From contig OX393550.1 of assembly GCA_947650365.1 (NCBI GenBank), forward strand, positions 103,132,343 through 103,196,342: a stretch of DNA of 64,000 nt, written 5' to 3'. Within the stretch, counting starts at the first letter, position 1. Every line of letters begins with the position of its first letter. Shown here piece after piece: positions 21,713-34,451 of the stretch. The notes under the pieces were generated by a model. That model was given only the letters and a program-made list of their open reading frames with translations. It did not search any database and was not told the origin of the DNA. Origin of the DNA: Chamaelirium japonicum (Eukaryota; Streptophyta; Magnoliopsida; Liliales; Melanthiaceae). Position numbers and translations under genes: made by a program.

Positions 21713-22389
21713 TTCGGATCCTCTTCCTTTCTTTGGTCATGTGACCCTATCAGAGCTACGATTCTTTATCTTCTCCTTTTTTTTTTTTTCTTTCTTTGTC
21801 TGTGATGATTGAGATCTTCTAAGAGGTGTCAAGTACTTGCTTCGGCCGGGTGCTTGCCTCTTATGCGGTCTCACGCATTCACATCTTTGCTTAGCCGCTC
21901 TCTCTCCTTTTGCCTCCGTTATTGCCGGCTTCCATCACCGTCGGCTTCCTTCGCTCCGATCCTTGGTGATCATTGTCAATTCCCCCGGTTGACCTGCTTA
22001 CAGGTTGGCCGGGTTCCCCCGGTTGTCCTGCTTGCAGGTCAATCGGGTTTTCAGGGCGACTTGCTTGCAGGTCGTCCTGACACTATCTTTACTTTTCAGC
22101 ATAAAAAAAAGGGTTATTTGATGTAATTTTTTTTTTATTTCTTTCTCCTTCTTTTTATTAAGCAAACTGATGTCGGTTTATACCTTACATCAGTTTGACG
22201 GGGGGTATTAGATGTAGTGTGTTAGTATTCTATTAGTCCCACCTCGGTTGTGGTAACATAATGGTGTGCGTTCTCTCTCTATATAAGGAGAGGTAGTCTT
22301 ATGTAATGTTATTGTGTGATTAATGAGATAATACAAGGAGATTCTCTCCCCAATCCTATTCTCTCTCCCCCTCTCTTCGTAACAACCAA

Positions 22390-23872
22390 CAACCCACTTT
22401 GGGTTTAGTCCCATATCAGTAAGGGCAAACCAACTATCTATACCCACTTACAAGCCAAGGCCTCTTTTTCCTCTCAGTAGAGGGGCTGCACTTCAACACA
22501 CGCGCACGCGTACCATGACGAGCCAGGCCGGGCTTGGGCTGGGCTCTCTTCAACCTCCGATTAACTGCCCAAAGCTTATATAAGATCCAGCCATGGAGAA
22601 TACACACTCCGAAAATCAAAATTACTCTTTGCTTTCTCTCTTCCTCTCTTGATCAAAGTTGTGCTGCGGTACTGGCCCTTTGCTTCGAGAGAAATTATTC
22701 TATTATTTTCGAGTTGCTGGATTCCTAAAAGTTATTTGTGGTTCACAAAGCCTTCTTGAAACCATGCTGACGAGAAGCTAGCATGATTTGACAATCAGGC
22801 CAGAGTTTCTAAACTCTATTCTGTTCCCATTGTTAGATACAATTAAATCGATTTGCTTCTAATTCTAAACCATAATAATTAGAGATAATCTAGAATGGTT
22901 TTTTTTCTCTCTTCTATAAAAGTTCGACAAAACAAATGATGGTTTCATAGAATCCGCTCTGACTTGGTAAACAATTTCTAAAAGAAATCTATAACTTATC
23001 TTTGCCTACTAAATTATTTTTGCTTAATAAAAATATTTGATCTATTAAACTTTTTGCCATCAAGAATTTGATTAAGTCCTAAAATTACTAATTTAGAATG
23101 TTTAGATTTCCAACAATATATAGCCCCACCCATTACCCATCACTTTATCTGGAAAATTCTGAAGCTGTAGGTTAACCTGTGGGTGCTCCACCACAGGGGA
23201 ACGGTTTGCAAGACCCAATCACAGCCATCCGTTTAAGAACAACCCTTCAAGGCTCCATTAGCCATCACCACACTGGGAATAACATGCCTAGTAGGCTTAT
23301 TAGCTATGAAAGTTTATCCATGGAAATCTCTTAGCAGGCTGATGAACTTACACCATTGGACCTTAATCCAAGGGTGGAGCCTACGCTAAGGGTCCTTGGA
23401 GTTCTTTGCATCTTGTTGTTGGGTTGAGTCAGCCATCGGATCTAGATCTAACGGTAGAGTTTCGAAGGATTTCCAGCAACTCTAGCCTCTTGTTGAAGGT
23501 CTAGAGAAGGACCTTTCAAGTGAATAAATATAAGGATAATTATATTTTGCTCCCCTTGAAGGTTAGCTCAAAATCATGTAACCCCCCTATAGTTAATAAA
23601 GTATATTTTGCCCCCTTCAATTTAGTTTTGATTAAATAGAAGTTACCAAAAACAAAATTTAGTAGTTGACAAAAGGGGGTATTGTGCTAATATTTAAAGC
23701 GATAGGGACCAGTTTGAACAAAATAAACTACAGAGAGGGTTAAGTGACTTTAGACTAAACAACAGGTGGTAAAGTGTAATTTACCCTAAACATTACTGTC
23801 AACCTTTGTTTTGCTAATTAAATTACTGGAAGGAAACCTTTCCCACTAGTGATATTCATGATAACTCTTGTT
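22390..23872. other. Repeat-derived DNA, no gene
   Basis: Near 22390-22720 the sequence resembles an LTR leader (agtcccatatcag, a TATA-like ttatataag at about 22577, a C/T-rich tract), without a partner. The rest is AT-rich. A MITE-like inverted repeat occupies 23532-23791. Confidence 0.4.
23532..23791. mobile_element. MITE-like inverted-repeat element (about 260 bp)
   Basis: Left end GGATAATTATATTTTGCTCC and reversed right end AGGGTAAATTACACTTTACC pair imperfectly, and the arms carry the CCCCCT/AGGGGG motifs common in plant MITEs of this design. No target duplication was found. Confidence 0.45.
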
Positions 23873-26567
23873 CTATGCAGGATCCGCGGACGGGTCAGAG
23901 AGTTGGGTTGGGTCGTAGAGCAGGGGAACTCTATCAGCTGGATCACCTTCAGGTTTCCACTTCCACTCCTTCCACTCCGTCAGCTCTATCTGTCACCTCT
24001 GATACCGACTTGTGGCACAGAAAGTTAGTTCACATATCTAGTGATCGACTCCAAAGTGTTTTTCGCTCTGGCGCTTTGGGTCGGGTGTCCTTCTTCCTCC
24101 TTTCTGTCTGCATTGGTTGTTGATTAGTAAAACACATTGCCTTTTCTTTTTCTGCTAGTTCTTTCCGTTTCAACATCCCTTTTGATCTCGTGCACTCTGA
24201 TGTGTGGGGTCCTGCTCTAGTTGCCTCCTTTACTGATTTTTTTTATTATGTGATATTCATAGATGATTACTCCCGTTGCATCTAGGTTTATCTCATGCGT
24301 CACCGCTCTGATATTCCTCATATTTATAGAACATTCACTACTATACTTCATACCCAATTTAGTTGGCGTATTAAGACCTTTTTGGTCCGACTGTGCCCAG
24401 GAGTATCTCTCATCTGAGATGCGTGAGATTCTTCAGACTCACGGCACTCTTCACCAACAGTCGTGCCCTTACATCCATGAACAAAACGGTGTTGCTAAGC
24501 GCAAACATTGTTATGTCCTCGAGACAGCACGAGCTCTACTTCTGTCTGCTCCTGTTCCACATTTCTACTAGGCCAAGGCTGTTTTGACTATCGTTCACCT
24601 TATCAACATCACTCCGTCCTCTACCTTCTCTGGCCTTATACCGTACGAGCGGCTTTACTCCACATCCCCTGACTACTTTTTTCTTCGTACCTTTGGGTGC
24701 ACATGTTTCGTCCTCCTTCCTCCCCATGAACGTACCAAACTTTCTGTTAGGTCTGTTAGGTATGTCCACTTGGGGCTCAGTCAGGAGCATAAGGGCTATC
24801 GGTGCTACGATCCCTTGGCTCGCCGGATCCGTGTCTCTCGTCATATCTCCTTTGTTGAGGATGCCGTGTACTTTTCCACTGAGTCTCGGGATCTTTCCTC
24901 ACTGCATGTGCTACTCTCTATGCCTCCACCCTCTCTCACCATCCTCTTTCTACCTCTATTTTCTGCTCCCACGCCTACGGCTGTGCCCTTCTTGGTTGGG
25001 CCTTCCCTACCTTCCTATCTCCACCTCCCCCATCTCCACCACCTCCCTCGCCACCTTTACCACCACCTCCCCTTTCCCCTCCCCCTCCATGTCTCCCCCG
25101 CCACCCCCCCTCCCCCTCCCCCATCTCCCCCATCACCTCCACCACCATGACCTATCATGCATTTCTACGTTCGTCGCTCCATCGTCCCTCCCATCGAGAT
25201 TGTCTCCACTGATACTTATTTGTCTGCAGCTACTTCTGTGGGGTGAAGGGGGAATCCCGCTGGCCACACCCGATCGTCAGATGGAGCTGATCGCCCTTCA
25301 CCACCTTTTCGTTGTACCTGTAAGAAGACTGAGGCTCACCTCCGAGCAAAGGCCCCTCTAACGCTCAAGTCAGGGAAGGGAGATAATGGTGTTGTATGGT
25401 GGTGGGTTTCAGAAGCGAATTGCCTCGAATGGTTTCGAATTGCTTACCTGCCCATGAAGGGGTGGGGTTTTTTTTGTAGACTTTCTCATGCGTATGTGCA
25501 ATCATTGCGGTCTATCCTCCGATGATCTCAGGACGATTGTGGCGGATCCTCTCTGATTAACACCTTTTATATTTTCCTTCTATGCTCCCGTGGATCGTGG
25601 GTCTCTTTCCTATCGCGGGCAACCTACGATCCTAATGGGCGAGATATCCTCGGGATCGCCCAGCCTGGTGTGTATCTCGGTCGTTACAGCACCCTCCGAT
25701 CTTTTCTCTCCTAATAGCGGTTCTTCGGCGTCGATCAGGTCAGGCCCTTCAAGGATTCGGGTAGTCGAGTCAGGTGCATGTCCTGCCCAAACCTCCTCTC
25801 CGACCTGGTTCCAGCCGAGGAGCTCCGGTTCCTCCGATCTTCTTCCTTGGTTCAATCATCTGCTAACGGTGCAACTTGCAGGCCGAGTCTGGTCGACTTG
25901 GATCCGATCTATCTCATTTGATTCTTCGTACCTTTGTGTTGGACCAAGTTGGGTGGTTCAGCTGCATGCGTGTCATCATCTGGTGGGCGTGGCAGAAAAC
26001 CTCTTCTACAGCTCCCACCTCTCCGGTCGTGGATCCTGGTCCTGTTCGGTGCTACCCTGCACGCGAACATCACCATCCTGACAGATATGACTACTCTCTT
26101 GACATGTTTGGTTACTCTGCTTTTACCCCTGCCTCTCCTGACACCTTTAGACACTCTGTTGTTGCTTCTGATTCTCCGTTATACCAGGCCTTTCTCACTA
26201 CTCTCCACTCTCACCGGGATCCCCAGTCATACCGTGAGGCAGTTTTGCACCCAGAGTAGCGACAGACTATGACAATGGAGCTTAAGGCATTTCAGCAAAC
26301 TCAGACGTGGGACTTGGTTTCTTGTCCCTCTGGTGTGGTGCCTGTCAGCTGCAAATGAATCTTCAAGGTCAAGACTCGATCTAATGGTTCCATTGAGCGG
26401 CACAAAGCTCACCTTATTGCTCGTGGCTTCTCCCATGAGTATGAGATTGACTATAAAGAGATGTTTGCTCCAATTGCTCAGATGGCCACCGTTCACACCC
26501 TTTTAGCTGTGGAAGCTGTTCAAGGGTGGCATCTCCATCAGATGGCTGGATGTCAATAATGCCTTTC
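23873..26567 (+). mobile_element. Copia element 1, left part (5'-truncated)
   Basis: A Ty1-copia fossil. A GAG-pre-integrase region (DLWHRKLVH, about 24009) is followed by the integrase core (DLVHSDVWGP, IDDYSRC) and a proline-rich linker near 25000-25140, then the start of the reverse transcriptase region (26270 onward). The left LTR, gag and protease are not present. It is broken in several places and is interrupted at 26567 by another Copia element; the rest resumes at 36408. Confidence 0.85.
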
Positions 26568-28529
26568 TGTTGGAATAGGATCCGCTAATCAGAGTCGCAG
26601 CGAATGCAAAAGAAAGATCTGAAAATCATACGGTGTATGTTTCATTACAATTAATTCTTCAAAACAATCTACATACAAATCTACGATCTTAGCATATGTG
26701 CGGACACCCTAGAGGCATACTATGATCTACGGAAGACATGCATGCATCTAGTTAGGTGTTTAGAATCATCATACCTTTTGGATCTATGATCCGGAGATGA
26801 CAGAACGATGAAGAACCGCACTTAAATCGCAAGGGAAACTGTCGGATAGCATCTTGTCCTTTGCGAATTGAAGAATCCTCGAAATCCCGTCTCTGAGTGC
26901 AAGGATTACGAGTCGACGGAGGAATCCGTTGCGAAGACGATGGCGAGCCGCGAGGTTTCCTCCTTCTCTTTCTCTCTTCTTCCTTCTCCTTCCTTCCTCT
27001 TTTCTTCTCCCTTCTTCTGTCTCTCTTTTCCTTGGCCGAAACCACAAAGGAGGAGCAAAGGGGGGGTTGGATTTTTGGAGGAGAGGGAGAAGCACATAGG
27101 GCCGGCCCTCCCTCTCCCTATTCTACTTATAGGGCCGGTCTCCCATGGCTTCAAGGAAGCTAGGGCCGGCCCTAATAGGATTAGGATGAGGGGGGGGGGG
27201 GGCGGTTTTTAGGGATTTCCAATGTCTATCGTGAAGCCTGGACGAAAACGCCCTTCACGAAAAGTGGAAAACTAAAAGAGAGACTGAGTGAGGTGCGCTA
27301 CTCGGAATCGAGTTCCGTCAGCGCCTATGAGCTCCTGGAATTATTCCGCTCATTCTAAGATCCATATTCAATATGTTCTGAGCCATATTTTAGTATTTAT
27401 CAAAATACCCCTACGGCCCGTAACATATGTAAATTAGGTTCTTAGGCTCCGGGCTTGCGCTCCATCGCGCTACTTCGCATCCAACGTGTCCAACTAGGTC
27501 GGGAAAAAATTCATATACGCAACGACAGGGTGGAACCTTCAGGGTTTGGGATCTCTAGCTCCAACCGGATCCATGATTAACTGTTCCGGTGACACACCAA
27601 AAGTTCCGTTAATCAGCCCTAATCCGATTAACCCGCGTAGCCACCCAGAGTGCGACGCGAGTTGAACTCTAGTGATCCTAAACTTATGTTACTCTCTCGT
27701 AACCCTGTTCTCTACTATACTCCGATAATCCTCAGTCCCTCCTATTATTGGTGCCATGATACGAATCGGGCGGTGGGGAGCACCGTCAGATCCCGATCGA
27801 TCATCTGACTAGGGTTTGATGACTTGTCATCTATAACACTACACACCTTCCGGTGCTATGCCTAGCATCTGGAACGTCGTCAGTCATACTAACAACCACC
27901 AGGCCTGGGTTAACTGTGTGGACAAATTGACTCATCAAAACGCACCCATCCAACACTGGACGTCGGATAACCTGTAGGGATTATATGTCACTCAAGCGCC
28001 AGCCGGGTAACCCAACGTACCGTGGTATTGTACTATGGAAGGTCCGCACACGTTGGCACATCAAAGCACCACACAACTGGTTGGCCCAGTGTACATGGTC
28101 TCTCAGGGTTAAGGACATATTATTTATAGTAGTAAGATGATTTATGCACCAGTGTCTGAATCACTGAACTGTGCACCGTCTTGGTTCCTGTTTAACACGA
28201 TCATCGTGATTGGTCAGGTGAATGGGAATCCCACGTTCCCGTGGTGGAGACTTCACCACATCCTCTACCTGCCAACAGCTTATTCTCGGTGAAGCGACCA
28301 GCATAACCTAAGCTGTGAACTAGTTCTAGGTCTACACAGAACTGGTCCACTGGATCTCCCAAGCATGGATCCTCCATACGCCTCAGTGGCCTACTGTGTT
28401 CCCTAGGGTTCTTTTATTATATGAGTATTATCATACACCAGAGTAGTATTCTAATTAAAGCAATAACCAAAGTCATCTTTATTAATGTTAATACAGAAAA
28501 TCAACGCTAAGGACACACGAGCTACAACA
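26568..28529 (-). repeat. LTR of Copia element 2 (3' LTR)
   Basis: Starts tgttggaatagg and ends gctacaaca on +, with TG..CA termini. A pyrimidine/purine-rich block lies at about 26950-27060. Confidence 0.92.
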
Positions 28530-28838
28530 ATCTCCCACTTGGCCTAGCGGGGAACAACAGTCTTAACTCCCATGGCATCCACGTGCTTCTCAAAAGCCTT
28601 GGTCGGTAACGCCTTTGTGAAAGGGTCCGCCATGTTATCTGCAGACCACCTGAGTCACTGCAACCTCTCCTCGCTTCTGTAAGTCTCGGATAATATAGTA
28701 TTTTCGCTCGATATGCTTGCTCTTCTGGTGATATCTTGGCTCCTTGGATTGTGCTACCGCTCCACTATTGTCACAGTAAAGGACAATATGATCTTGAGCT
28801 CCCGGTACGTATCCTAAGTCCGTAAGGAACTTCTTGAG

Positions 28839-30056
28839 TCACACCGCCTCCTTAGCTGCTTCGCACGCCGCAACGTACTCAGCCTCTGTCGTCGAATCTG
28901 CGATGCATCCCTGCTTCACGCTCCTCCAACTGACAGCTCCTCCTCCTAATGAAAACACAAACCCTGACGTCGATCTCCTAGATTCCGGATCTGACACAAA
29001 GTCAGAATCCGTATATCCAATCGGCATCAGTTCCTGTGAAGAGTAAACTAACTCATAATCTATCGTCCTACGGAGATACTTGAGTATACTTTTCACAGCA
29101 GTCCAGTGCCCTAGACCCGGATTTGACTGATACATGTCCATTATGCCTACTGCATAGTATATATCTGGTCTCGTGCACTGCATATCATACATCAGACTCC
29201 CTACAGCCGAAGCATAAGGTATCCTCTGCATCTCTGCCCTCTCCTCAGGAGTCTTAGGACCCTGATTATTGGACAATTTTATTCCATGTCTGAATGGAAC
29301 CAGTCCCTTCTTGGAGTTGTGCATATTGAATCTGACCAAGATAGTATCTATGTAGGCTGACTGTGACAGCGAGAGAGTCTTGTTCTGGCGATCTCGAGTT
29401 ACCTTGATCCCCAGAACATAACTCGCTTCACCCAGGTCTTTCATGTCAAATTGAGAGGATAACCACACCTTCACTGTAGACAACGTTCCAATATCGTTTC
29501 CGATGAGCAGGATATCGTCTATGTAAAGCACTAGAAAAACTACTGCAGTCTTATCGCTCCTTTTATAAACACATGGTTCATCCACGTTCTGCTCAAATCC
29601 ATAAGACTGGATAGCCTGATCAAAACGCATGTTCCAACTTCTGGATACTTGCTTCAGTCTATAAATGGACCTTTGCAACTTGCACACCAGACTTTCCTGA
29701 CCTTTTGCGATAAAGCCTGGAGGCTGAGACATGTAGATGTCTTCTTCCAAATCCCCGTTGAGGAATGCGGTTTTGACATCCATTTGCCAGATCTCCCAAT
29801 CATAATGGGCTGCAATGGATAAGAGGATCTGGATAGACTTAAGCATAGCCACTGGCAAAAAGGTTTCATCATAGTCGATCCCTTCTCGCTGGGTATAACC
29901 CTTAGCGACTAGTCTAGCTTTGTAAGTCTCAACGGTACCATCCGGACCTCTTTTCCTTTTGCACACCCACTTATACCCAACAGGTTTAATGTTGTGAGGT
30001 GGTGTTACAAGTGTCCAGACCGAGTTTTGGGACATCGATGTCAGTTCTGCCTCCAT
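28839..30056 (-). pseudogene. Copia element 2: reverse transcriptase and RNase H region
   Basis: A Ty1-copia pol segment, with the reverse transcriptase signature [11 protein letters not shown] and the RNase H end [18 protein letters not shown]. It belongs to the nested element, not to a host gene. Confidence 0.92.
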
Positions 30057-30065
30057 GGCCTCCTG

Positions 30066-31658
30066 TCATGCTACATGGTCAGAGGATACCATCGCTTCGT
30101 CATAGTTCAGAGGATCATCCTCTTGAAACTCTGAATCTACCATAAAGGATTCTCCAATGTATCTATCAGGAGCACTTGTGGTCCTCCCACTACGACGAGC
30201 CTGCGGTGGTTCCATAGGAGTCGATTCTACAGTATCGTTTATCTTAATGGTATCGGCTCCCACTATATTTTATGTCTGCGTACTCCCATTAGTACCAAGC
30301 AATTCTTCAAGAACTACTTTACTGGTGGGCTTATGGTCTATTAAATAATCCTGCTCCAGGAATACGGTATTCGTCGAGACGATAACCTTTCTATCCTCAG
30401 GATCATAAAATAAACCACCCTTTGTCCCTTTTGGATACCCAACGAACAGACATACCTTAGTTTTTGACTCCATCTTATCTTGCTTGTCCTTCCGCACATG
30501 TGCTGGACAACCCCAAATCCTAAAGTGCTATAGGCTTGGCTTTCGCTTCAACCACCGCTCCCAAGGAGTTAGGGGTACTGACTTTGATGGAACAAAGTTC
30601 AAAGTATATACTACCGTCTCTAGGGCATATCCCCAAAAACTAGGTGGCAATATTGCATAACTCATCATAGTCCGAACCATGTCTAACAAAGTTCGGTTTC
30701 TCCTCTCAGATACACCATTTTATTGTGGTGTCCCTGGTGCAGTCAACTGGGATACGATCCCATGCTCACACAGGTACCCAATAAATTCATCCGATAGGTA
30801 TTCGCCTCCTCGATCCGATCGAAGAGACTTGATACTTTTACCCGTCTGTTTTTATGCTTCAGCTCTGAACTCCTTGAACTTATCAAAGGATTCAGACTTC
30901 TGCTGCATTAGGTATATTTATCCAAACCTCGAGTGATCATCCGTAAATTTGATGAAATACTCGAAGCCTCCTATGGAACGGACATTTATGGGTCCACATA
31001 CATCAGTGTGTACCAACTCTAATACCTCCTTAGATCTGTAACTTTTGGCTCGGAAAGATCTTTTAGTCATCTTGCCTTCCAAGCAAGACTCACACGTCGG
31101 TAGGCTTTCTGAAATATCTAGACTTAAGAGTCCTACCTTATCCAACCTGTGAATCCTGTCTGAGGCTATGTGTCCAAGTCTTAGATGCCAAAAGAGTGTT
31201 GGATTATCTGAGGGATTTTTCTTTTTAGATGAATTAATCACACAAGCTTCAGTTATGTTATCCTGCTTATGATTGGAGTTAATCACATAGAGACCATTCT
31301 GTATCTTTTCCTTACAAATAAAGAAACCATTCAATTTAATTGACACACCAGAAGCATCAAATAAAACTGAAAAACCTTCATTATTCAATAAGAAAACAGA
31401 AATTAAGTTTCGTCGCAAGGACGGTATATAAAGTATGTCTCTAAGTAATAAACTTCTTCCATCACGGAACTGCAAGACGACATCTCCAACTGCTTCAGCC
31501 TCTGCCACGGCCTCAGTTCCCATGCTTAGGATCATCTCCCCATCACCCAGTTTTCTTGTCTCCTTAAACCCCTGCAAATTATTGCAAGCATGGTTAGTGG
31601 AACCAGAATCCACAATCCATGAAACTGGAGAACAACTGGATGCTACAAGGGATTCCAC
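30066..31658 (-). pseudogene. Copia element 2: protease and integrase region
   Basis: Contains the aspartic protease motif IVDSGSTNHAC and the GAG-pre-integrase and integrase motifs HLRLGHIASDR and LVHTDVCGP. The integrase part is decayed. Fossil element. Confidence 0.85.
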
Positions 31659-31718
31659 TATGTGGATTTAAGATATACCTGTCTCAGCCTTCTTGGGAGC
31701 CGCGCGGCAGTCGCCCTT

Positions 31719-32510
31719 CTAGTGCCCCTTCTTGCCGTATCGAAAACATTTTCCTTTGGGCTTCGTCAGACCATTCTGCTTAGGAACCTGCAACTGCACC
31801 TGGCCCATCTTCACGGGCTTCTTAGACTTTCTTTTTTGAAACTTGCCTTTGGCTTTCAGAGAAGAATTCCGCTCTATGTTCAGGGATTGGGCTCCTGCCT
31901 TCAATCCGTCCTCTGCCGCCTGGAGCACCGCTAAGAGCTCTGCGTTAGACATCTCCAACCGGTTAAGGTTAAAGTTGGTAACGAAGCCCTCAAACGCTCC
32001 TGACAGAGACGCGAGGAAAATATCGGTCTGGATCTCTGCATCCAATATGACATCGAAGGAACCAAGCTCGTTCACATAGCCAAACAATTTCAGCATATGA
32101 TCCCGAACTAAAGTCCCCTCTGCTATCTTCGTGGACACCAATTTCTTGATGGTCAGGTAACGAGTTACCCGACTACGACCCTCGAATATTTTCTTTAGGT
32201 AGAGCATCATGTATGAAGCAAAGGCCATGTCTTCGACTTGCTTCTGAAGGACGGTCTGCAAGGATGCCACTATGTAGCACTTGCACATCTCATCAGCATC
32301 TAGCCAGTCTTTCCATTCCTTTAATTGGGCCTCAGTTGCACTTGGTCCCGGTATGGCCGGTTGAGGGGTACTTAGGGCAATTGTGTGTTTGCCAACCATT
32401 AGGCCGAGCATCAGGTTACGCTTCCAGTCCTCGTAGTTTGGTCCCGTAAGTTTGTTATCATTAAGTATGGAGGCAAGGGGGTCGAGCTTGGTCATGATTT
32501 CTGTAAACAA
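31719..32510 (-). pseudogene. Copia element 2: gag region
   Basis: A Copia-type gag beginning MFTEIMTKLDPLASILNDNK, with a NYEDWKRN motif and a CCHC-like zinc knuckle start CFRYGKKGH at the end. It is next to the element leader. Confidence 0.88.
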
Positions 32511-34451
32511 TGGTTCAAAGCAAAATTAGGGTTTACTACAATCTATTTCATGGAATTTAGAAATAGATAATGTTTACTCCAGCCGCTATGTCTTCACTAC
32601 CTCAAGTGGAGACATCCAGGAATCTAAATTTCCTGGGCTCGAGCACTGAGACTATCGGCCTTGAATTGGAGACAACATCTTGGTGAGAGCATACAACCGC
32701 TTCTGTCAACGGGGTTTTTACAACCCAGTCTTCATCAGAATTACCCATGGTAAACTGAAAGACCTCCTAGTCTCCTTTTGGCCAGCTTTATATGACCCAC
32801 GTGCGCAGCAACAACGGCTTCACACAAGCTTTCGGATGCTTCCCACAAATCTAGGTGGTGTCGGCAGGGGGGTTCATAGGCTCCCACGGTGCAGGAAAAA
32901 ACCATCACTCACTGCCACCGGCATCCTCCATGTCCCGAAAGAAACCACTAGGCGAACCAGCATGGAAGGAAACACAGAGCTCACTCGGTGGAAATATCGA
33001 ACTGCGTACCTCCCACCCAGACCCTTAGCCAGTTGATTGTGGAGGCCAAGGGCTCCCCTTTGGAGGGAACCTCTTACACATCCCTTCTTTATGAGGTTTT
33101 ATACATATTTAGATAGGTCACGACCTCCTAGACTTAGACCCTGGTCTACCGTGCTCCCACTAGAATTACAAACCTTCCCGTAAAACATTAGTCTCCTCGA
33201 AAAATATCATAGTCCCTACCTTGAATACTCAGCTTTCGCCTTTCTTGCAAGGATCATATTACATAGATTCCAAGGATCCCGATACTTTACTAGTTTGCCC
33301 ATAATCCTAAGATCTGGAGCCTAGCCTAAGGTCAACGTGGAAAGGACTCTCACTACGATGATGCCTCGTTCATAATTTGATGCCTGATGTCATAGTAGAC
33401 CTTATCTCATTAAAGGTTTCGATGCTGGCCAAATAGGGACATCCGACAACCTCCACCGGACCTCAACCTAATGGTGGCATAACCAAATTGTGATGAGTTC
33501 ATACTACCATCAAACGTTATCTAGAAATGGGTATCACACAGTGAAATCCTAACCTAACTTGGTCGCTAGGACTACGTAAGGAAAGGGCATCCCACTAGGG
33601 TTATCATACTTCTTATGGAGACATTAGTTAATTATCTCTAAACAAATCTAACACTGCGTCTATCTCGGTGCACAGTACTTGGCTACCTGAACTACCATGA
33701 GGGCGGTTACCGTTTTTCCTTTTAGCTAGCCACCGGATTCGCACATGTTAGATCCATATAGAGACACCGATGAATCCATAAGCTTAGTACTAACCCTAAG
33801 CCTGATCTAGAGATAAACTCACAAGCAAGATAATAAAATTATCATCGGGGTTTTCTAAACAATAAGTAAAGAGAATCAACAGAAAAATATCCAAACTGAA
33901 TCAAGTCCAGGGTCCGACCCCTAAACCTGAATAGCACAGCCAAGATATCCTGCTCTTCCGTTCTGCACGATCTTTGACGACGATCCCCATCATCGCCAAC
34001 GTGCACGCTTTCGCCGGGTCTTTGCACACCATGGTACCGCTTGCCCGAACCGTGGATGAAGCATCATCTCCTTCTTCTTGTGACCAAAAAATTAACACGC
34101 TCTGAGCAAGTGCTCGTTCGTATACAATTTCGCTAGAAAGAAAAGAAGACAATCCTAGAAACATGGCCAAGGAACTGAGGATGGTCAACCCCCACCCTCG
34201 CCCATCTAGAGCCTTAAAATCCACAAGCACAATAATAATCAATGTAAAATTTAAATCCGGGGTCCGACCCCCGGATACATGCAATCACAGATTACTATTC
34301 AGCGCGGCACCTACAAAAAGACGATACATAGCACAATCCATATGCATGATCTACGCCGAACCCCGAAGAAAACATATGCCATCATATATTCACATGATGT
34401 TTTCACGAATTCATGCATGAAACACACACCAAAGCGTGCTCTAATACTGAT
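32511..34451 (-). other. Non-coding leader of Copia element 2
   Basis: About 1.9 kb between the 5' LTR and gag. A primer-site-like motif lies beside the LTR at 34440-34451 (reverse of gctctaatactgat). No host gene seen. Confidence 0.7.

Larger units (their letters stand above)
19606..22384 (+). mobile_element. Short-LTR Copia-type element, non-autonomous, carrying host sequence
   Basis: Two 179-bp LTRs (19606-19784 and 22206-22384) differ at only about two positions by eye. A primer site tggtatcagagcc follows the left LTR, a G-rich polypurine tract precedes the right one, and a 5-bp duplication accaa flanks the whole (19601-19605, 22385-22389). No gag or pol is present, so it depends on other elements. 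Its 2.4-kb interior instead holds an antisense DUF1005 gene fragment, a tandem array derived from 5S rRNA and a second 44-bp tandem array. The LTR begins TATTA rather than the usual TG. High LTR identity suggests a young insertion. Confidence 0.88.

Noticed and set aside
28834-32449. Forward-strand frames across Copia element 2
   Set aside because: Shadows of the minus-strand gag-pol.
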